A stretch of 64,000 nucleotides of DNA from Halioglobus sp. GTDB lineage: Bacteria; Pseudomonadota; Gammaproteobacteria; Pseudomonadales; Halieaceae. Of the stretch, positions 34,081 to 43,207 are shown piece after piece. The notes beneath the pieces were generated by a model, which searched no databases, was not told where the DNA came from, and saw only the letters and a list, made by a program, of their open reading frames with translations. Location of the stretch: the NCBI GenBank assembly GCA_020443425.1, contig JAGRIE010000017.1:1-64000 (forward strand). The letters run 5' to 3'. Numbering within the stretch: the first letter of the stretch is position 1; each line of letters begins with the position of its first letter. Made by a program: the position numbers and the translations under genes.

Positions 34081-36507
34081 TCATCGGTTCAATCGCATCG
34101 AGTTGGCAACCACCAGCAGTGAGCTCAGTGACATGCCCAGTGCGGCAATCCAGGGCGGCACATAGCCCAGCGCCGCCAGTGGTATCGCGCACAGATTATA
34201 GCCCAAAGCCCAGGCAAAGTTCTGTTGCACAATGCGTCGACACTGCCTGGCCTTGTGCAGGGTTTCGACGATTTTACCGAGATCGCCGCCGACGATCACA
34301 AAGTCAGCCTGGCTGCGGGCGAGATCGGTGGCGCCGCTGACGGCGAAGGACGCGTCGGCCACACCCAGCACCGGCGCGTCGTTGAGGCCGTCGCCGACCA
34401 TTGCGACGACAGCGCCCTGCTGTTGCAAGTGTTGCACGCGGGCCATTTTCTGCTGTGGCGACTGGTTGCTGTGGACGGTTTCGATGCCCAGCGTCCGCGC
34501 CAGTTCCGGTCCCTGGGCGGAGCTGTCACCGGTCAGCAGTTCCACCTGCAGGTGCAGCCGCTGGGCTGTGCGAATGACGCCGGATGCCTCGTCGCGGACA
34601 GTATCGTTGAGGCCGACCCACGCCAGTGCCGCACCCTCCCGGCAGAGGCCGATCCAGTACAGCCGGGCGTCGGGCCGGGCGGGAAAATCCGGCACCAGTT
34701 CACGACAGAACTGCTCACTGCCCATGCGATACAGCCGGCCGTCGCGTCGTCCCTGCAGGCCGGCGCCGACATGATAGGCGACATCCTCAACCCCGGGAGC
34801 CTGCTCCACGTGCTGGAAGGCTTTCGCCACGGGGTGTGTCGAGTAGCGCTGCAGCGCCGCCGCTACAGCGAGGATGTCACTGTGTTCGCAAGCGCCCAGC
34901 GGCCGCACCTCGGCGATGGCGAGTGCGCCCTCGGTGAGGGTCCCTGTCTTATCGAACACCAGGTGGGTGCAGTTTGAGAGTGCCTCCAGCGCGTTTTCTG
35001 TGCGCACGATGACACCGCGCCTGCGCAGTGCATTGGCGGCATTGGTAAGGGCCGCCGGGGTGGCCAGCGCCAGCGCGCAGGGACAGCTGATCACCAGTAC
35101 CGACAGGGCGATCCAGAACGCCTTGCCAGGATCAATCTGCCACCATGCTGCGGCGGTAGTCACGGTGACAAGCAGTATCCCGGCGATGAACCAGGAAGCG
35201 ATACGATCAGCCAGAATGGCCAGCCGCGGCTTGCTCACCTGTGCCAATTCGACGGATTGTTGCAGGGCGGCGAGCCGACTGTCCCTGTAATCGACCAGTA
35301 CCCGCGCCTGCAGGGCGGCCTCCACATTGACAGTGCCGGCGTAGACGGTGTCACCGCTCGCTACCGTGCGCGGCAGGTGCTCGCCGTTGAATGCGTCTTC
35401 CTGGACAGCGCTGCTACCCTCGATGACCTGGGCATCCACCGGCACTGCTTCACCCGCTTTTATCAGAATGGTGTCCTGCGGTTGCAGTTGCGTGCGCGGC
35501 ACGGTGTGCCACTGTCCGTCGCGGCGGGCGGTGGCGGCACTGGGCAGGTTACTCTCGGCGTCCGACCAGATGAACATCTGGCGCTGGTGGGCACGCCGTT
35601 CCAGGAAGCGCGCCAGCAGCAGTAGAAAAGTGAACATGACCACGGAGTCGAAATACACCTGGCCGGTACCGGTGACGGTGGCCCACACGCTGGCGCTGAA
35701 CGCCAGGCCGATGGCCAGTGACACGGATAAATCCATTACCAGCGAGCCCTGCCTGAGGTGTCGCCAGGCGGAGACGAAAAAGGGCCGCGCAGAGTACAGG
35801 ACGACAAATCCCGCCACCGGCAGGCTGACCCAGCGCAGCAGCGCCTGGTATTGCGCCTCGATACCCTGGATGTCCCCGGCGTGCAATGCGATGGCAAACA
35901 TACCCACCTGCATCATGCCCAGCCCGGCGACAGCCAGTCGGCGCAGGTCGGCGCGATACTGCTCGATTGATTGCTGTCGCGCGGTGTTGGTCTGGAACGG
36001 TTGCGGGCGGTAACCGAGATTGTCGATGTGAGCGAAGATACTGCTGAGCGTCAACTGCCGGGGATCGTACTCGACATCGAGCCGGCTCTGCTGCAGGTTG
36101 ACCAGTGCCCGAGTAATTCCCGGCAGCTTGGACAGGGAGTGCTCTATCAACCAGGTACAGGCCGCGCAGCTGATGCCGCCGAGCAGGAGACTGGTCTCAA
36201 CCCGGCCCGGAGCCAGTGTGGTGGAAAAGGTGGCGGCCAGGGCGGGATCATCATACACCCGGTACTGTTCGAGGAGTTCAGGCTCCGGCGTCGCGGGTCG
36301 GTCATTGTACGCAGTGCGCTGGCGGTAAAAACCTTCCAGCCCGCTGCCTGCGATCAGGGTGGCGACCGCCGCGCATCCCTGACAGCACATCGCGCGCGGT
36401 TCGCCCTCAATGGTCACTGCCAGGTGGATGTCGTCAGGTACCGGCTCACCACAGTGGAAGCAGGTCCGGGGCGCTTCGAGAACGCGCGCTTCAGCCGGGG
36501 GGGGCAT
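34081..36507 (-). CDS. ccoI: P1B-type copper-exporting ATPase CcoI/FixI
   Basis: The 808-residue copper ATPase supplies Cu to the cbb3 active site from the cytoplasm. N-terminal metal sites are CFHC (C16, C19), CCQGC (C41, C42, C45) and a heavy-metal domain with CAAC at 114-117. The membrane CPC motif is in SCPCALALATPAAL, the phosphorylation motif is DKTGT, and the hinge GDGLNDAP is present. The frame opens at 36636; ATG 36507 was chosen because it gives a family-typical start and overlaps ccoH by only 17 bp. No strong ribosome site is close, consistent with translational coupling to ccoH. Confidence 0.95.
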   Translation of the reverse strand: MPPPAEARVLEAPRTCFHCGEPVPDDIHLAVTIEGEPRAMCCQGCAAVATLIAGSGLEGFYRQRTAYNDRPATPEPELLEQYRVYDDPALAATFSTTLAPGRVETSLLLGGISCAACTWLIEHSLSKLPGITRALVNLQQSRLDVEYDPRQLTLSSIFAHIDNLGYRPQPFQTNTARQQSIEQYRADLRRLAVAGLGMMQVGMFAIALHAGDIQGIEAQYQALLRWVSLPVAGFVVLYSARPFFVSAWRHLRQGSLVMDLSVSLAIGLAFSASVWATVTGTGQVYFDSVVMFTFLLLLARFLERRAHQRQMFIWSDAESNLPSAATARRDGQWHTVPRTQLQPQDTILIKAGEAVPVDAQVIEGSSAVQEDAFNGEHLPRTVASGDTVYAGTVNVEAALQARVLVDYRDSRLAALQQSVELAQVSKPRLAILADRIASWFIAGILLVTVTTAAAWWQIDPGKAFWIALSVLVISCPCALALATPAALTNAANALRRRGVIVRTENALEALSNCTHLVFDKTGTLTEGALAIAEVRPLGACEHSDILAVAAALQRYSTHPVAKAFQHVEQAPGVEDVAYHVGAGLQGRRDGRLYRMGSEQFCRELVPDFPARPDARLYWIGLCREGAALAWVGLNDTVRDEASGVIRTAQRLHLQVELLTGDSSAQGPELARTLGIETVHSNQSPQQKMARVQHLQQQGAVVAMVGDGLNDAPVLGVADASFAVSGATDLARSQADFVIVGGDLGKIVETLHKARQCRRIVQQNFAWALGYNLCAIPLAALGYVPPWIAALGMSLSSLLVVANSMRLNR

Positions 36508-36988
36508 TGTCGATGTCAGCAGCTTGCACCTTGCCATCGAGACGCCAGTCGTCGCGTCGCAGTCCCTGCAGAGTCCAGTGCCAGTGAGGCATGATCTCCT
36601 GTCCCATGGAGCCGCGGTACAGTCCGGGAGACACACGGACCAGTGGCACAGCGAAATCCCGGTCAGCCTCCAGCGGATGTGAAAGCTGCAGGCGCAGGCC
36701 GGAATCCCGCACCGGCCCGGTCAACTCCACCGTGACAATATCCCCGATAAAGTGCAGCTGTGCTGACACGCCCAACTCCGCCGCCCGCTGCTTTTTCGCC
36801 AACTGGACATTGATGGCCAGGCCATCCTTGTAGTACTCGTCCACCACCAGGTCGTCGGCGTGACGATTGGCGATGTAGGCGGTGGACAGGCCCGCTACGA
36901 CTACCGCGGCGGGCAACGCCATCAGGAACCAGGGCCAGAAGTGGCGGTACCAGGGTTTTGTATCTGCGCCGGGGACAGGCTTGCTCAT
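36491..36988 (-). CDS. ccoH: cbb3 oxidase assembly protein CcoH/FixH
   Basis: The 165-residue product has one membrane segment (about residues 17-39, WPWFLMALPAAVVVAGLS) then the periplasmic FixH domain with DEYYKDGLAINVQLAKKQ and a GLYRGSM / MPHWHWTLQG stretch near the end. FixH/CcoH stays bound to the oxidase and stabilises CcoNO. It overlaps ccoG by 4 bp and ccoI by 17 bp. Confidence 0.93.
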   Translation of the reverse strand: MSKPVPGADTKPWYRHFWPWFLMALPAAVVVAGLSTAYIANRHADDLVVDEYYKDGLAINVQLAKKQRAAELGVSAQLHFIGDIVTVELTGPVRDSGLRLQLSHPLEADRDFAVPLVRVSPGLYRGSMGQEIMPHWHWTLQGLRRDDWRLDGKVQAADIDNAPPG

Positions 36989-38394
36989 AGCGGTTTCACA
37001 AACCGCGATTCGGTCAGCGCGCGCAAATCGGGGTTGTCCGTGGCCTGGACCTCGAATGTGACCTCGGTGCTGGGGACCGCCAGCTGTGCCGGTTCAGCAC
37101 GCACGCGCAGGCTGATGGACCGCACTTCACCGCCGTTCAGCGTGTGCACGGTCTCGCCGATCAACTCGGCTCCGTCGATGCCCGAAAAGCCTATTTCGAA
37201 TTCGTGCATTTCCCTGTCCATATTCACCAGCTGTAATGTATAGATGTTGTCGATCGCACCAGTGGCGCTGGTGACGAATAACTGGTTGCGATCGCGGATG
37301 GCGGTCAGCTCCAGCGGTACGCGAGTCAGCATGGTATAGGAAAATACGCCGATCATCAGCATCAACACCGCAGCGTAACCGATGATGCGCGGGCGCAACC
37401 AGTGCGTGCGCCCGCCCAGCAGTTCACGTTCACTGGTGTAGCGGATGAGTCCGCGTGGATAGCTCATTTTGTCCATCACCGAGTCACAGGCATCGACGCA
37501 GAGGGCGCAACCGATACACTCGTATTGCAGGCCGTGACGAATATCGATCCCGGTGGGACACACCTGGACGCACAGTTCGCAATCGATACAGTCCCCGAGA
37601 CCGAGCTCGCCCGGGTCTGCATCGCGTTTGCGCGATCCCCGCGGTTCGCCCCGACCGCTGTCGTACGAGACAATCAGGGTGTCGTGATCGAACATTACGG
37701 ACTGGAATCGCGCATAGGGGCACATGTATTTGCACACCTGCTCGCGCATCCAGCCGGCGTTGATATAGGTGGCGAGGGTGAAGAAAACGATCCAGTAGGG
37801 GGGCCAGCTGTCGAGCCCCAGGCTGAACAGGCCGCCGGCGAGTTCCCTGATCGGGTAAAAGTAGCCGACGAAGGTGAAACCGGTGACAAATGCGACAAAC
37901 AGCCAGGAGATATGCTTGGCTGATTTCCGGGCAATTTTCTCCGCTGACCAGGGCGCTTTATCGAGTTTCACGCGCTGGTTGCGGCTGCCTTCGGTCTTTT
38001 GTTCCAGCCACATGAATATACTGGTCCAGACAGTCTGTGGGCAGGTGTATCCGCACCAGATGCGGCCGGCGAACGTCGTCACGGCGAACAGGCCAAATGC
38101 AGCGATGATCAGCAGGAATGCCAGCATCGGGAAATCCTGCGGCCAGAATGTCAGGCCCAGAATGTCAAACTTGCGCTCCGGCAAGTCGAACAGCACTGCC
38201 TGGCGGCCGTCCCAGTACAGCCAGGGCAGAAGCAGATAGCCCAGCAGTAGCGGCCACCCTGAAAACAGCCGTATACGTTGAAAAAATCCTTCGATTTTTC
38301 GCGTATAGATTTTCTCGCGGCGCTGGTAGAGATCGATCTCGCCAACTTCCGCTGGCGCAACTTCGTGCAGGTCAATGCGGTCTGGGTCAGTCAT
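36985..38394 (-). CDS. ccoG: CcoG/FixG, cytochrome c oxidase accessory iron-sulphur protein
   Basis: The 469-residue protein has about five membrane segments and a central ferredoxin-like domain with two 4Fe-4S clusters (CIDCELCVQVCPTGID and CIGCALCVDACD), plus CGYTCPQTVW and CKYMCPYARF, as in FixG. It is proposed to reduce Cu(II) during cbb3 copper delivery. The C-terminal 120 residues form an Ig-like domain. It is separated from ccoP by 88 bp holding two strong inverted repeats. Confidence 0.95.
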   Translation of the reverse strand: MTDPDRIDLHEVAPAEVGEIDLYQRREKIYTRKIEGFFQRIRLFSGWPLLLGYLLLPWLYWDGRQAVLFDLPERKFDILGLTFWPQDFPMLAFLLIIAAFGLFAVTTFAGRIWCGYTCPQTVWTSIFMWLEQKTEGSRNQRVKLDKAPWSAEKIARKSAKHISWLFVAFVTGFTFVGYFYPIRELAGGLFSLGLDSWPPYWIVFFTLATYINAGWMREQVCKYMCPYARFQSVMFDHDTLIVSYDSGRGEPRGSRKRDADPGELGLGDCIDCELCVQVCPTGIDIRHGLQYECIGCALCVDACDSVMDKMSYPRGLIRYTSERELLGGRTHWLRPRIIGYAAVLMLMIGVFSYTMLTRVPLELTAIRDRNQLFVTSATGAIDNIYTLQLVNMDREMHEFEIGFSGIDGAELIGETVHTLNGGEVRSISLRVRAEPAQLAVPSTEVTFEVQATDNPDLRALTESRFVKPL

Positions 38395-38419
38395 AGTCCT
38401 CTATCACGGCAGGTTGATG

Positions 38420-38477
38420 GGCCATACGCCAGCGGCGCTGGCGTATGGCCCCGTGGTCGCCGGGCAGACTGCCCGGC
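38420..38477. promoter_or_regulatory. two strong inverted repeats between ccoP and ccoG
   Basis: GGCCATACGCCAGCG (38420-38434) pairs perfectly with CGCTGGCGTATGGCC (38436-38450), a 15-bp stem with almost no loop. GCCGGGCAG (38459-38467) pairs with CTGCCCGGC (38469-38477). Neither has a T-run on the minus strand, so they are not classic terminators. They are well placed to stabilise the 3' end of ccoNOQP mRNA and reduce expression of ccoGHIS. Confidence 0.7.
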
Positions 38478-38482
38478 AACCG

Positions 38483-39361
38483 TTATTGACTCAGGCCATA
38501 CACATAGGCGGCGATGATATGGATCTTGTCCTCGCTGAGTGAGTCCCCGAATGCGGGCATCACGCCGTTGCGGCCTGCGCGCAAGGTGTGGCCGATCTGC
38601 TCCTCACTGCCGCCGTACAACCAGATACCATTTTTCAGGTTGGGAGCACCCATGGCAGGGTTGCCCTCTGCATTGGCGCCGTGGCAGGCAACGCAATAGG
38701 TCTGGAAGACTTTTTCGCCCGCTTCCACCTGACCGGCATCGGCCTCGCGGCCGTTGATTGAGAGGATGTAGGCGGTGGCGTCAGCCACACCTTTTTCCCC
38801 GATAACACTTCCCCAGGCCGGCATGGCCGCCTGGCGACCGGCGATGATGCTGTGTTTGATATCAGCGGGGGTCCCGCCGTACAGCCAATCGTTGTCCGCG
38901 AGGTTGGGGAACCCGTAACTGCCGCGCGCATCACCACCGTGGCATTGGGAGCAGTTGTTGGCAAACATTCGCATGCCCATCTTGCGCACCGCCGGATCCT
39001 TGGCGATTTCCTCAACCGGCAGCGCGAGGTAGCGATCGCGCATGGCGCGGTATTTTTCATCGGCAGCGGCCACTTCCTCGTCGTACTGGCCGATCTGCGT
39101 CCAGCCGATCAGCCCCGGGTAGTTCCCCATGCCGGGGTAGATGATGAGGTAGCCGATACCCCAGACGATGGTGAGCACAAACATGTAGAACCACCAGGCG
39201 GGCAGGGGGTTGTCGTACTCCTCGATACCGTCTGCGACATGGCCTGTTGTCTGTTCAGTTTGCTTGTCCTCGCGCTTGCGATTGCCAAACAGAACCCAGG
39301 TGATCCCGACGATGGTTATCGTGGTGAGCACAATGATCCAAAGGCTCCAGAAACTAGTCAT
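38483..39361 (-). CDS. ccoP: cbb3-type cytochrome c oxidase subunit III (CcoP), di-haem cytochrome c
   Basis: The 292-residue subunit has two N-terminal membrane segments (about residues 5-25 and 55-76) and two cytochrome c domains with CSQCH (C137, C140, H141) and CVACH (C223, C226, H227), each with later Met ligand segments (AAMPAWG, GVMPAFG). CcoP receives electrons from soluble cytochrome c and passes them to CcoO. Its ATG lies inside ccoQ's last codons (8-bp overlap). Confidence 0.97.
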   Translation of the reverse strand: MTSFWSLWIIVLTTITIVGITWVLFGNRKREDKQTEQTTGHVADGIEEYDNPLPAWWFYMFVLTIVWGIGYLIIYPGMGNYPGLIGWTQIGQYDEEVAAADEKYRAMRDRYLALPVEEIAKDPAVRKMGMRMFANNCSQCHGGDARGSYGFPNLADNDWLYGGTPADIKHSIIAGRQAAMPAWGSVIGEKGVADATAYILSINGREADAGQVEAGEKVFQTYCVACHGANAEGNPAMGAPNLKNGIWLYGGSEEQIGHTLRAGRNGVMPAFGDSLSEDKIHIIAAYVYGLSQ

Positions 39362-39533
39362 TCTTTTCTTCCTCCTGCAGCGTGCGCTGGTTCATCTCAT
39401 CATCTGCGAATGGCAGGTTCGCCGCTTCATCAAAGGACTTCTTTCGTTTTTTACTGTACGCCCAGATACACAGACCGATGAATGCGAACATCAGGAATGC
39501 GGTACTCAGGCCTCTCAGGTCGTTGATATCCAT
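39354..39533 (-). CDS. ccoQ: cbb3-type cytochrome oxidase subunit CcoQ
   Basis: Translating the minus strand from the ATG at 39531-39533 gives 59 residues: MDINDLRGLSTAFLMFAFIG, then LCIWAYSKKRKKSFDEAANL, then PFADDEMNQRTLQEEEKND. One membrane segment followed by a basic SKKRKKSFDEAA stretch is the CcoQ hallmark. CcoQ stabilises the CcoNOP complex. The gene fits exactly between ccoO and ccoP, overlapping ccoP by 8 bp with a 16-bp gap to ccoO. Confidence 0.93.
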   Translation of the reverse strand: MDINDLRGLSTAFLMFAFIGLCIWAYSKKRKKSFDEAANLPFADDEMNQRTLQEEEKND

Positions 39534-39549
39534 TGGGTTGGCCCCGCTG

Positions 39550-40158
39550 CTAGCGTCTGGATTGCAGCAGGGTTCCCAGCTGCTGCAGATAGGCGACTAG
39601 CGCATCGATTTCGGTTCTGCCCTCGACTGCAGCAGAGGCGCCCGCGATATCCTCCTCCGTGTAGGGTACGCCCACTTTCGACAGCGCGATCATCTTCTTC
39701 GGTGTGGTCTCGGCATCGATCGTGTTCTCGAACAGCCACTTGAACGCCGGCATATTCGATTCGGGCACAACGTCGCGCGGGTTGTACATATGCGCGCGGT
39801 GCCAGTCGTCACTGTAGCGCCCGCCGACACGCGCTAGGTCCGGCCCGGTGCGCTTCGAGCCCCACAGGAAGGGGTGGTCGTAGACAAACTCACCGGCAAC
39901 CGAGTAGTGGCCATAACGCTCCGTCTCAGCCCGCAGCGGACGAATCATCTGTGAGTGACAGTTGTTGCATCCCTCCCGGATATAGATATCACGGCCTTCC
40001 AGTTCCAGTGCCGGCAGCGGTTTCAGGCCCGCTATCGGCTCGTGGGTCTCCTTGGCAAACATCAGTGGCACCAGTTCTACCAGGGTGCCAAAGCTCAATG
40101 CCACCAGCGTCAGTATGATCATCAGGCCGACGTTCTTTTCAATTGCTTCGTGCTTCAT
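39550..40158 (-). CDS. ccoO: cbb3-type cytochrome c oxidase subunit II (CcoO), mono-haem
   Basis: The 202-residue product has one N-terminal membrane anchor (about residues 10-32) and a cytochrome c domain with CNNCH at residues 64-68. [16 protein letters not shown] and SNMPAFKWL (axial Met) are family-typical. CcoO hands electrons to CcoN. A TAAGGAG ribosome site precedes the ATG; ccoN ends 10 bp upstream. Confidence 0.97.
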   Translation of the reverse strand: MKHEAIEKNVGLMIILTLVALSFGTLVELVPLMFAKETHEPIAGLKPLPALELEGRDIYIREGCNNCHSQMIRPLRAETERYGHYSVAGEFVYDHPFLWGSKRTGPDLARVGGRYSDDWHRAHMYNPRDVVPESNMPAFKWLFENTIDAETTPKKMIALSKVGVPYTEEDIAGASAAVEGRTEIDALVAYLQQLGTLLQSRR

Positions 40159-40168
40159 GATCTACTCC

Positions 40169-41608
40169 TTACACCGCGTTCGCAGTCGCAGGAAGCGCCT
40201 GCGATTCGACGTCCCGCCGACTTGTCATGTAGACGTTATAGGCCATCACCAGCATGCCGCTGAAGAAGATGGCGCCGCCCAGGAAGCGCACCACATAGCC
40301 CGGATAGCTGGCTGCGACCGCTTCAACAAAGCTGTAGGTCAGCGTGCCGTCCTGGTTGTAGGCGCGCCACATCAGGCCCTGCAGGATGCCGTTCACCCAC
40401 ATCGAGACGATATAGAGCACGGTGCCTATCGTCGCCATCCAGAAATGGGTATTGATCAGGCTGGTACTGTACATACGCGGTTTGGCGAACAGTATCGGAA
40501 TGAGGTGGTAGATCGCGCCGATCGAAATCATCGCCACCCAGCCCAGTGCGCCGGAATGCACATGGCCGATGGTCCAGTCTGTATAGTGGGACAGGGCGTT
40601 GACCGTGCGTATCGACATCATCGGGCCTTCAAAGGTCGACATGCCGTAGAACGACAGGCTGACCACGAGGAAGCGCAGAATCGGGTCGGTGCGCAGTTTG
40701 TCCCAGGCGCCGGACAGCGTCATCATGCCGTTGATCATGCCGCCCCAGGACGGCGCCAGCAGGATGATGGACATCACCATGCCCAGGCTCTGTGCCCAGT
40801 TGGGCAGTGCTGTGTAGTGCAGGTGGTGGGGGCCGGCCCAGATATAGACTGCGACCAGCGCCCAGAAGTGAACGATACTCAAGCGGTAGGAATACACCGG
40901 CCGGTCGGCCTGCTTGGGCACAAAATAGTACATCATCCCGAGGAAGCCGGCGGTCAGGAAAAAGCCCACGGCGTTGTGTCCGTACCACCACTGCACCATC
41001 GCATCCACGGTGCCCGCATACACCGAGTAGGACTTGGTCATGTCGACGGGGATTTCCATGCTGTTGATGATGTGCAGAACGGCAACGGCGAGGATATAGG
41101 CGCCCAGGAACCAGTTCGCGACATAGATATGTGAGGTCTTCCGCTTGGCGATGGTGCCGAAGAACACCACGGCGTACACCACCCAGACCACGGTGATCAG
41201 GATGTCTATAGGCCACTCCAGTTCGGCATACTCCTTGCTGGTATTCATGCCCAGGGGCAGGGTGATGGCGGCGGAGACTATGACCGCCTGCCAGCCCCAG
41301 AACGTGAAGGCGGCGAGTTTGTCGGAGATCAGTCGCGCCTGGCAGGTGCGCTGGACAATGTAGTAGGAGGTCGCAAACAGCGCCGAGCCGCCAAACGCAA
41401 AAATTACGGCATTGGTGTGCAGCGGCCGCAGTCGCCCGAAATGCAGCCAGGGCAGGTCGAAATTCAATGCCGGCCAGGCGAGTTGCGCCGCGATCAGCAC
41501 GCCAACCAGCATGCCGACGATACCCCAGACCACCGTCATAACGGCAAACTGGCGTACCACCTTGTAATTGTAGGTGGGGTGTTCGAGTGCAGAGTTAAGC
41601 TCGCTCAT
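40169..41608 (-). CDS. ccoN: cbb3-type cytochrome c oxidase catalytic subunit I (CcoN)
   Basis: The 479-residue haem-copper oxidase subunit reduces O2 to water with high affinity and pumps protons across the inner membrane. Twelve membrane segments are expected. His ligands appear in [14 protein letters not shown] (low-spin haem), [11 protein letters not shown] (CuB), [14 protein letters not shown] (CuB pair) and [13 protein letters not shown] (haem b3/b). It is first in the ccoNOQP order. No ANR box was seen in the 58 bp before its start; the adjacent Yip1 gene could share its promoter. Confidence 0.97.
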   Translation of the reverse strand: MSELNSALEHPTYNYKVVRQFAVMTVVWGIVGMLVGVLIAAQLAWPALNFDLPWLHFGRLRPLHTNAVIFAFGGSALFATSYYIVQRTCQARLISDKLAAFTFWGWQAVIVSAAITLPLGMNTSKEYAELEWPIDILITVVWVVYAVVFFGTIAKRKTSHIYVANWFLGAYILAVAVLHIINSMEIPVDMTKSYSVYAGTVDAMVQWWYGHNAVGFFLTAGFLGMMYYFVPKQADRPVYSYRLSIVHFWALVAVYIWAGPHHLHYTALPNWAQSLGMVMSIILLAPSWGGMINGMMTLSGAWDKLRTDPILRFLVVSLSFYGMSTFEGPMMSIRTVNALSHYTDWTIGHVHSGALGWVAMISIGAIYHLIPILFAKPRMYSTSLINTHFWMATIGTVLYIVSMWVNGILQGLMWRAYNQDGTLTYSFVEAVAASYPGYVVRFLGGAIFFSGMLVMAYNVYMTSRRDVESQALPATANAV

Positions 41609-41666
41609 GGTTCCATTCCAGTGTCAGAGTATGCAGGTAGTAATCGCTGTCGTCGGTTGCGGCATC

Positions 41667-42269
41667 TCAATCGGTAAACGCCGGCGCCGCGCCAAAATCC
41701 CAGAGGATGACCGACCCGACCATCAGGCAGATCAGGATCACCATCGCAATGGCCAGCACCGCGCTGGAGAACAGAAAGCCGCGCTCTTCGGGGATTCTCA
41801 TCACGATGGGGATGCCCAGGTACATCAGGTAGACCGACCAGCAGACCGCCACTACGCCTATCAGCATGTCCAGCCACAGGATGGGGTAGAAGCCCACCAT
41901 GCCGGCGAGGAACAGCGGGGTGGCGGTCAGGCCGACGATCACAATGCCGCGTGTCGTGGTGGACTCGGCGCCGTAGGTGTCGGCCATCCAGTGGACAAAG
42001 TAGCCGATGACAGCGACACAGGCGAGCATCGTGATATAGAAGAGGATGCAGATCTGGCGCGCGCTTTCCGCTGTGAGGCGTATGGTCTCGCCGTGGTCGC
42101 CGACCGTCCAGCCGATCTCGGTTGTGCCGTAGTACCAGGCCACCGCAGGCAGAATTGCGAGCAGGCAGGGATAGAGAAGCAGGGTACGCAGGGTGTTGTC
42201 GTCAAGTGCGGCGACCGTCTTCCACTGCGCACTGGGCTTCACCAATAGTCCAAAAGTATGTTGAATCAT
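41667..42269 (-). CDS. Yip1-domain membrane protein
   Basis: The 200-residue protein has about five membrane segments with the Yip1-family layout: an N-terminal amphipathic region starting HTFGLLVKPSAQWKTVA, a TEIGW loop, a LFLAGMVGFYPILWLDML stretch, a MYLGIPIVMRIPEERGF segment and a final hydrophobic segment. Bacterial Yip1 proteins have no assigned function. It lies upstream of ccoN on the same strand (58-bp gap) and may be co-transcribed with the oxidase genes; a link to oxidase function is inference from position. Confidence 0.8.
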   Translation of the reverse strand: MIQHTFGLLVKPSAQWKTVAALDDNTLRTLLLYPCLLAILPAVAWYYGTTEIGWTVGDHGETIRLTAESARQICILFYITMLACVAVIGYFVHWMADTYGAESTTTRGIVIVGLTATPLFLAGMVGFYPILWLDMLIGVVAVCWSVYLMYLGIPIVMRIPEERGFLFSSAVLAIAMVILICLMVGSVILWDFGAAPAFTD

Positions 42270-42380
42270 TAGGTACAGTTCTCCCTGGTGTAATTATGGT
42301 TTGGACAACAGCGCCAACCCGCCTGTCGCGAGTTTCGGGTGGTTCCGGAGTGTGTCGGTTGTACGCAGTCTCACTGGGGG

Positions 42381-43136
42381 CTACTCTGCGATGTTCGCGA
42401 TGACCCGCACGCCGTGTATATCAAGGATTTCAATCTCCTTGTTATCGACCCGCAGGATGTCCATTTTCTGCATGCGGCTGAAGACGCGGCTGACAGTTTC
42501 CACGGTCAAACCCAGATAATTTCCGATGTCGACACGTGACATCGGCAGCCGGAAATGGGTGGCGCTCAGCTTGCGCCGCGCATTGCGGCTGGAAATGCTG
42601 AGGAGCAGGGCGGCGACGCGTTCGTCCGCGGAGTTCTTGCTCAACAGGGTGATCAGCATCTGGTCCTCGGTGATTCTCTGGCTCATCAGCTGGAAAAAAT
42701 GGTGCTGCAGGTTCGGCATCAGCGCACTGAGTTTCGACAGCGAGTTGAACGGGATTTCACAGACGGCGGAAGTCTCCAGCGACCGCGCGGACGAGGCGTG
42801 GGCATTGTTGCTGATACCGTCCATGCCGAGTATCTCGCCGGGGAAATAGAACCCGGTGACCTGCTCGCGACCGTCATCGGTGGTTTTGTACGCTTTCAGG
42901 GTGCCGGAGCGCACGGCGTATACCGATTGGAAGTCGTCGCCTTCGCGATAGAGGTGCTGGCCTTTCTGTAGCGGCTTGTTGCGCTGCACAATATTGTCCA
43001 GCTGGTCGATGTCGGCGCTGTCGAGCGCAAGCGGGAGGCAGATGGTGCTGAGCCGGCAGTTGTTACAGTTCGCCTTGTAGTCATGCGCACAGGGTGTGAA
43101 CTCTTCCTGGGTAGCTGTAGTAATTCGTTCCGTCAT
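42381..43136 (-). CDS. anr: FNR/ANR-type oxygen-sensing transcription regulator
   Basis: The 251-residue Crp-FNR regulator has the N-terminal cluster CNNCRLSTICLP (C24, C27, C33) and a central C126 in SAVCEIPF, the four ligands expected for an oxygen-labile 4Fe-4S cluster. The C-terminal helix-turn-helix VDIGNYLGLTVETVSRVFSR has the E..SR pattern that reads TTGAT half-sites. It activates microaerobic genes such as cbb3 oxidase, hemN and ompW. The frame opens at 43208, but the cluster and the ATG at 43134-43136 fix the start. The ribosome site is weak and lies inside a hairpin. hemN precedes it. Confidence 0.94.
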   Translation of the reverse strand: MTERITTATQEEFTPCAHDYKANCNNCRLSTICLPLALDSADIDQLDNIVQRNKPLQKGQHLYREGDDFQSVYAVRSGTLKAYKTTDDGREQVTGFYFPGEILGMDGISNNAHASSARSLETSAVCEIPFNSLSKLSALMPNLQHHFFQLMSQRITEDQMLITLLSKNSADERVAALLLSISSRNARRKLSATHFRLPMSRVDIGNYLGLTVETVSRVFSRMQKMDILRVDNKEIEILDIHGVRVIANIAE

Positions 43137-43140
43137 CGTA

Positions 43141-43167
43141 CTTGTCCCCGCTGCGAGTGGGGGCAAG
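43141..43167 (-). promoter_or_regulatory. hairpin over the anr ribosome-binding site
   Basis: On the minus strand CTTGCCCCC (43167-43159) can pair with GGGGACAAG (43149-43141), nine pairs including one G-U, 9-nt loop. The second arm contains the only purine-rich ribosome-site-like sequence, four bases before the anr ATG. Folding would mask it. Confidence 0.55.
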
Positions 43168-43207
43168 TATAAAGCAATTTCGGCGATCTCTGAACAATAT
43201 GCAGTCA

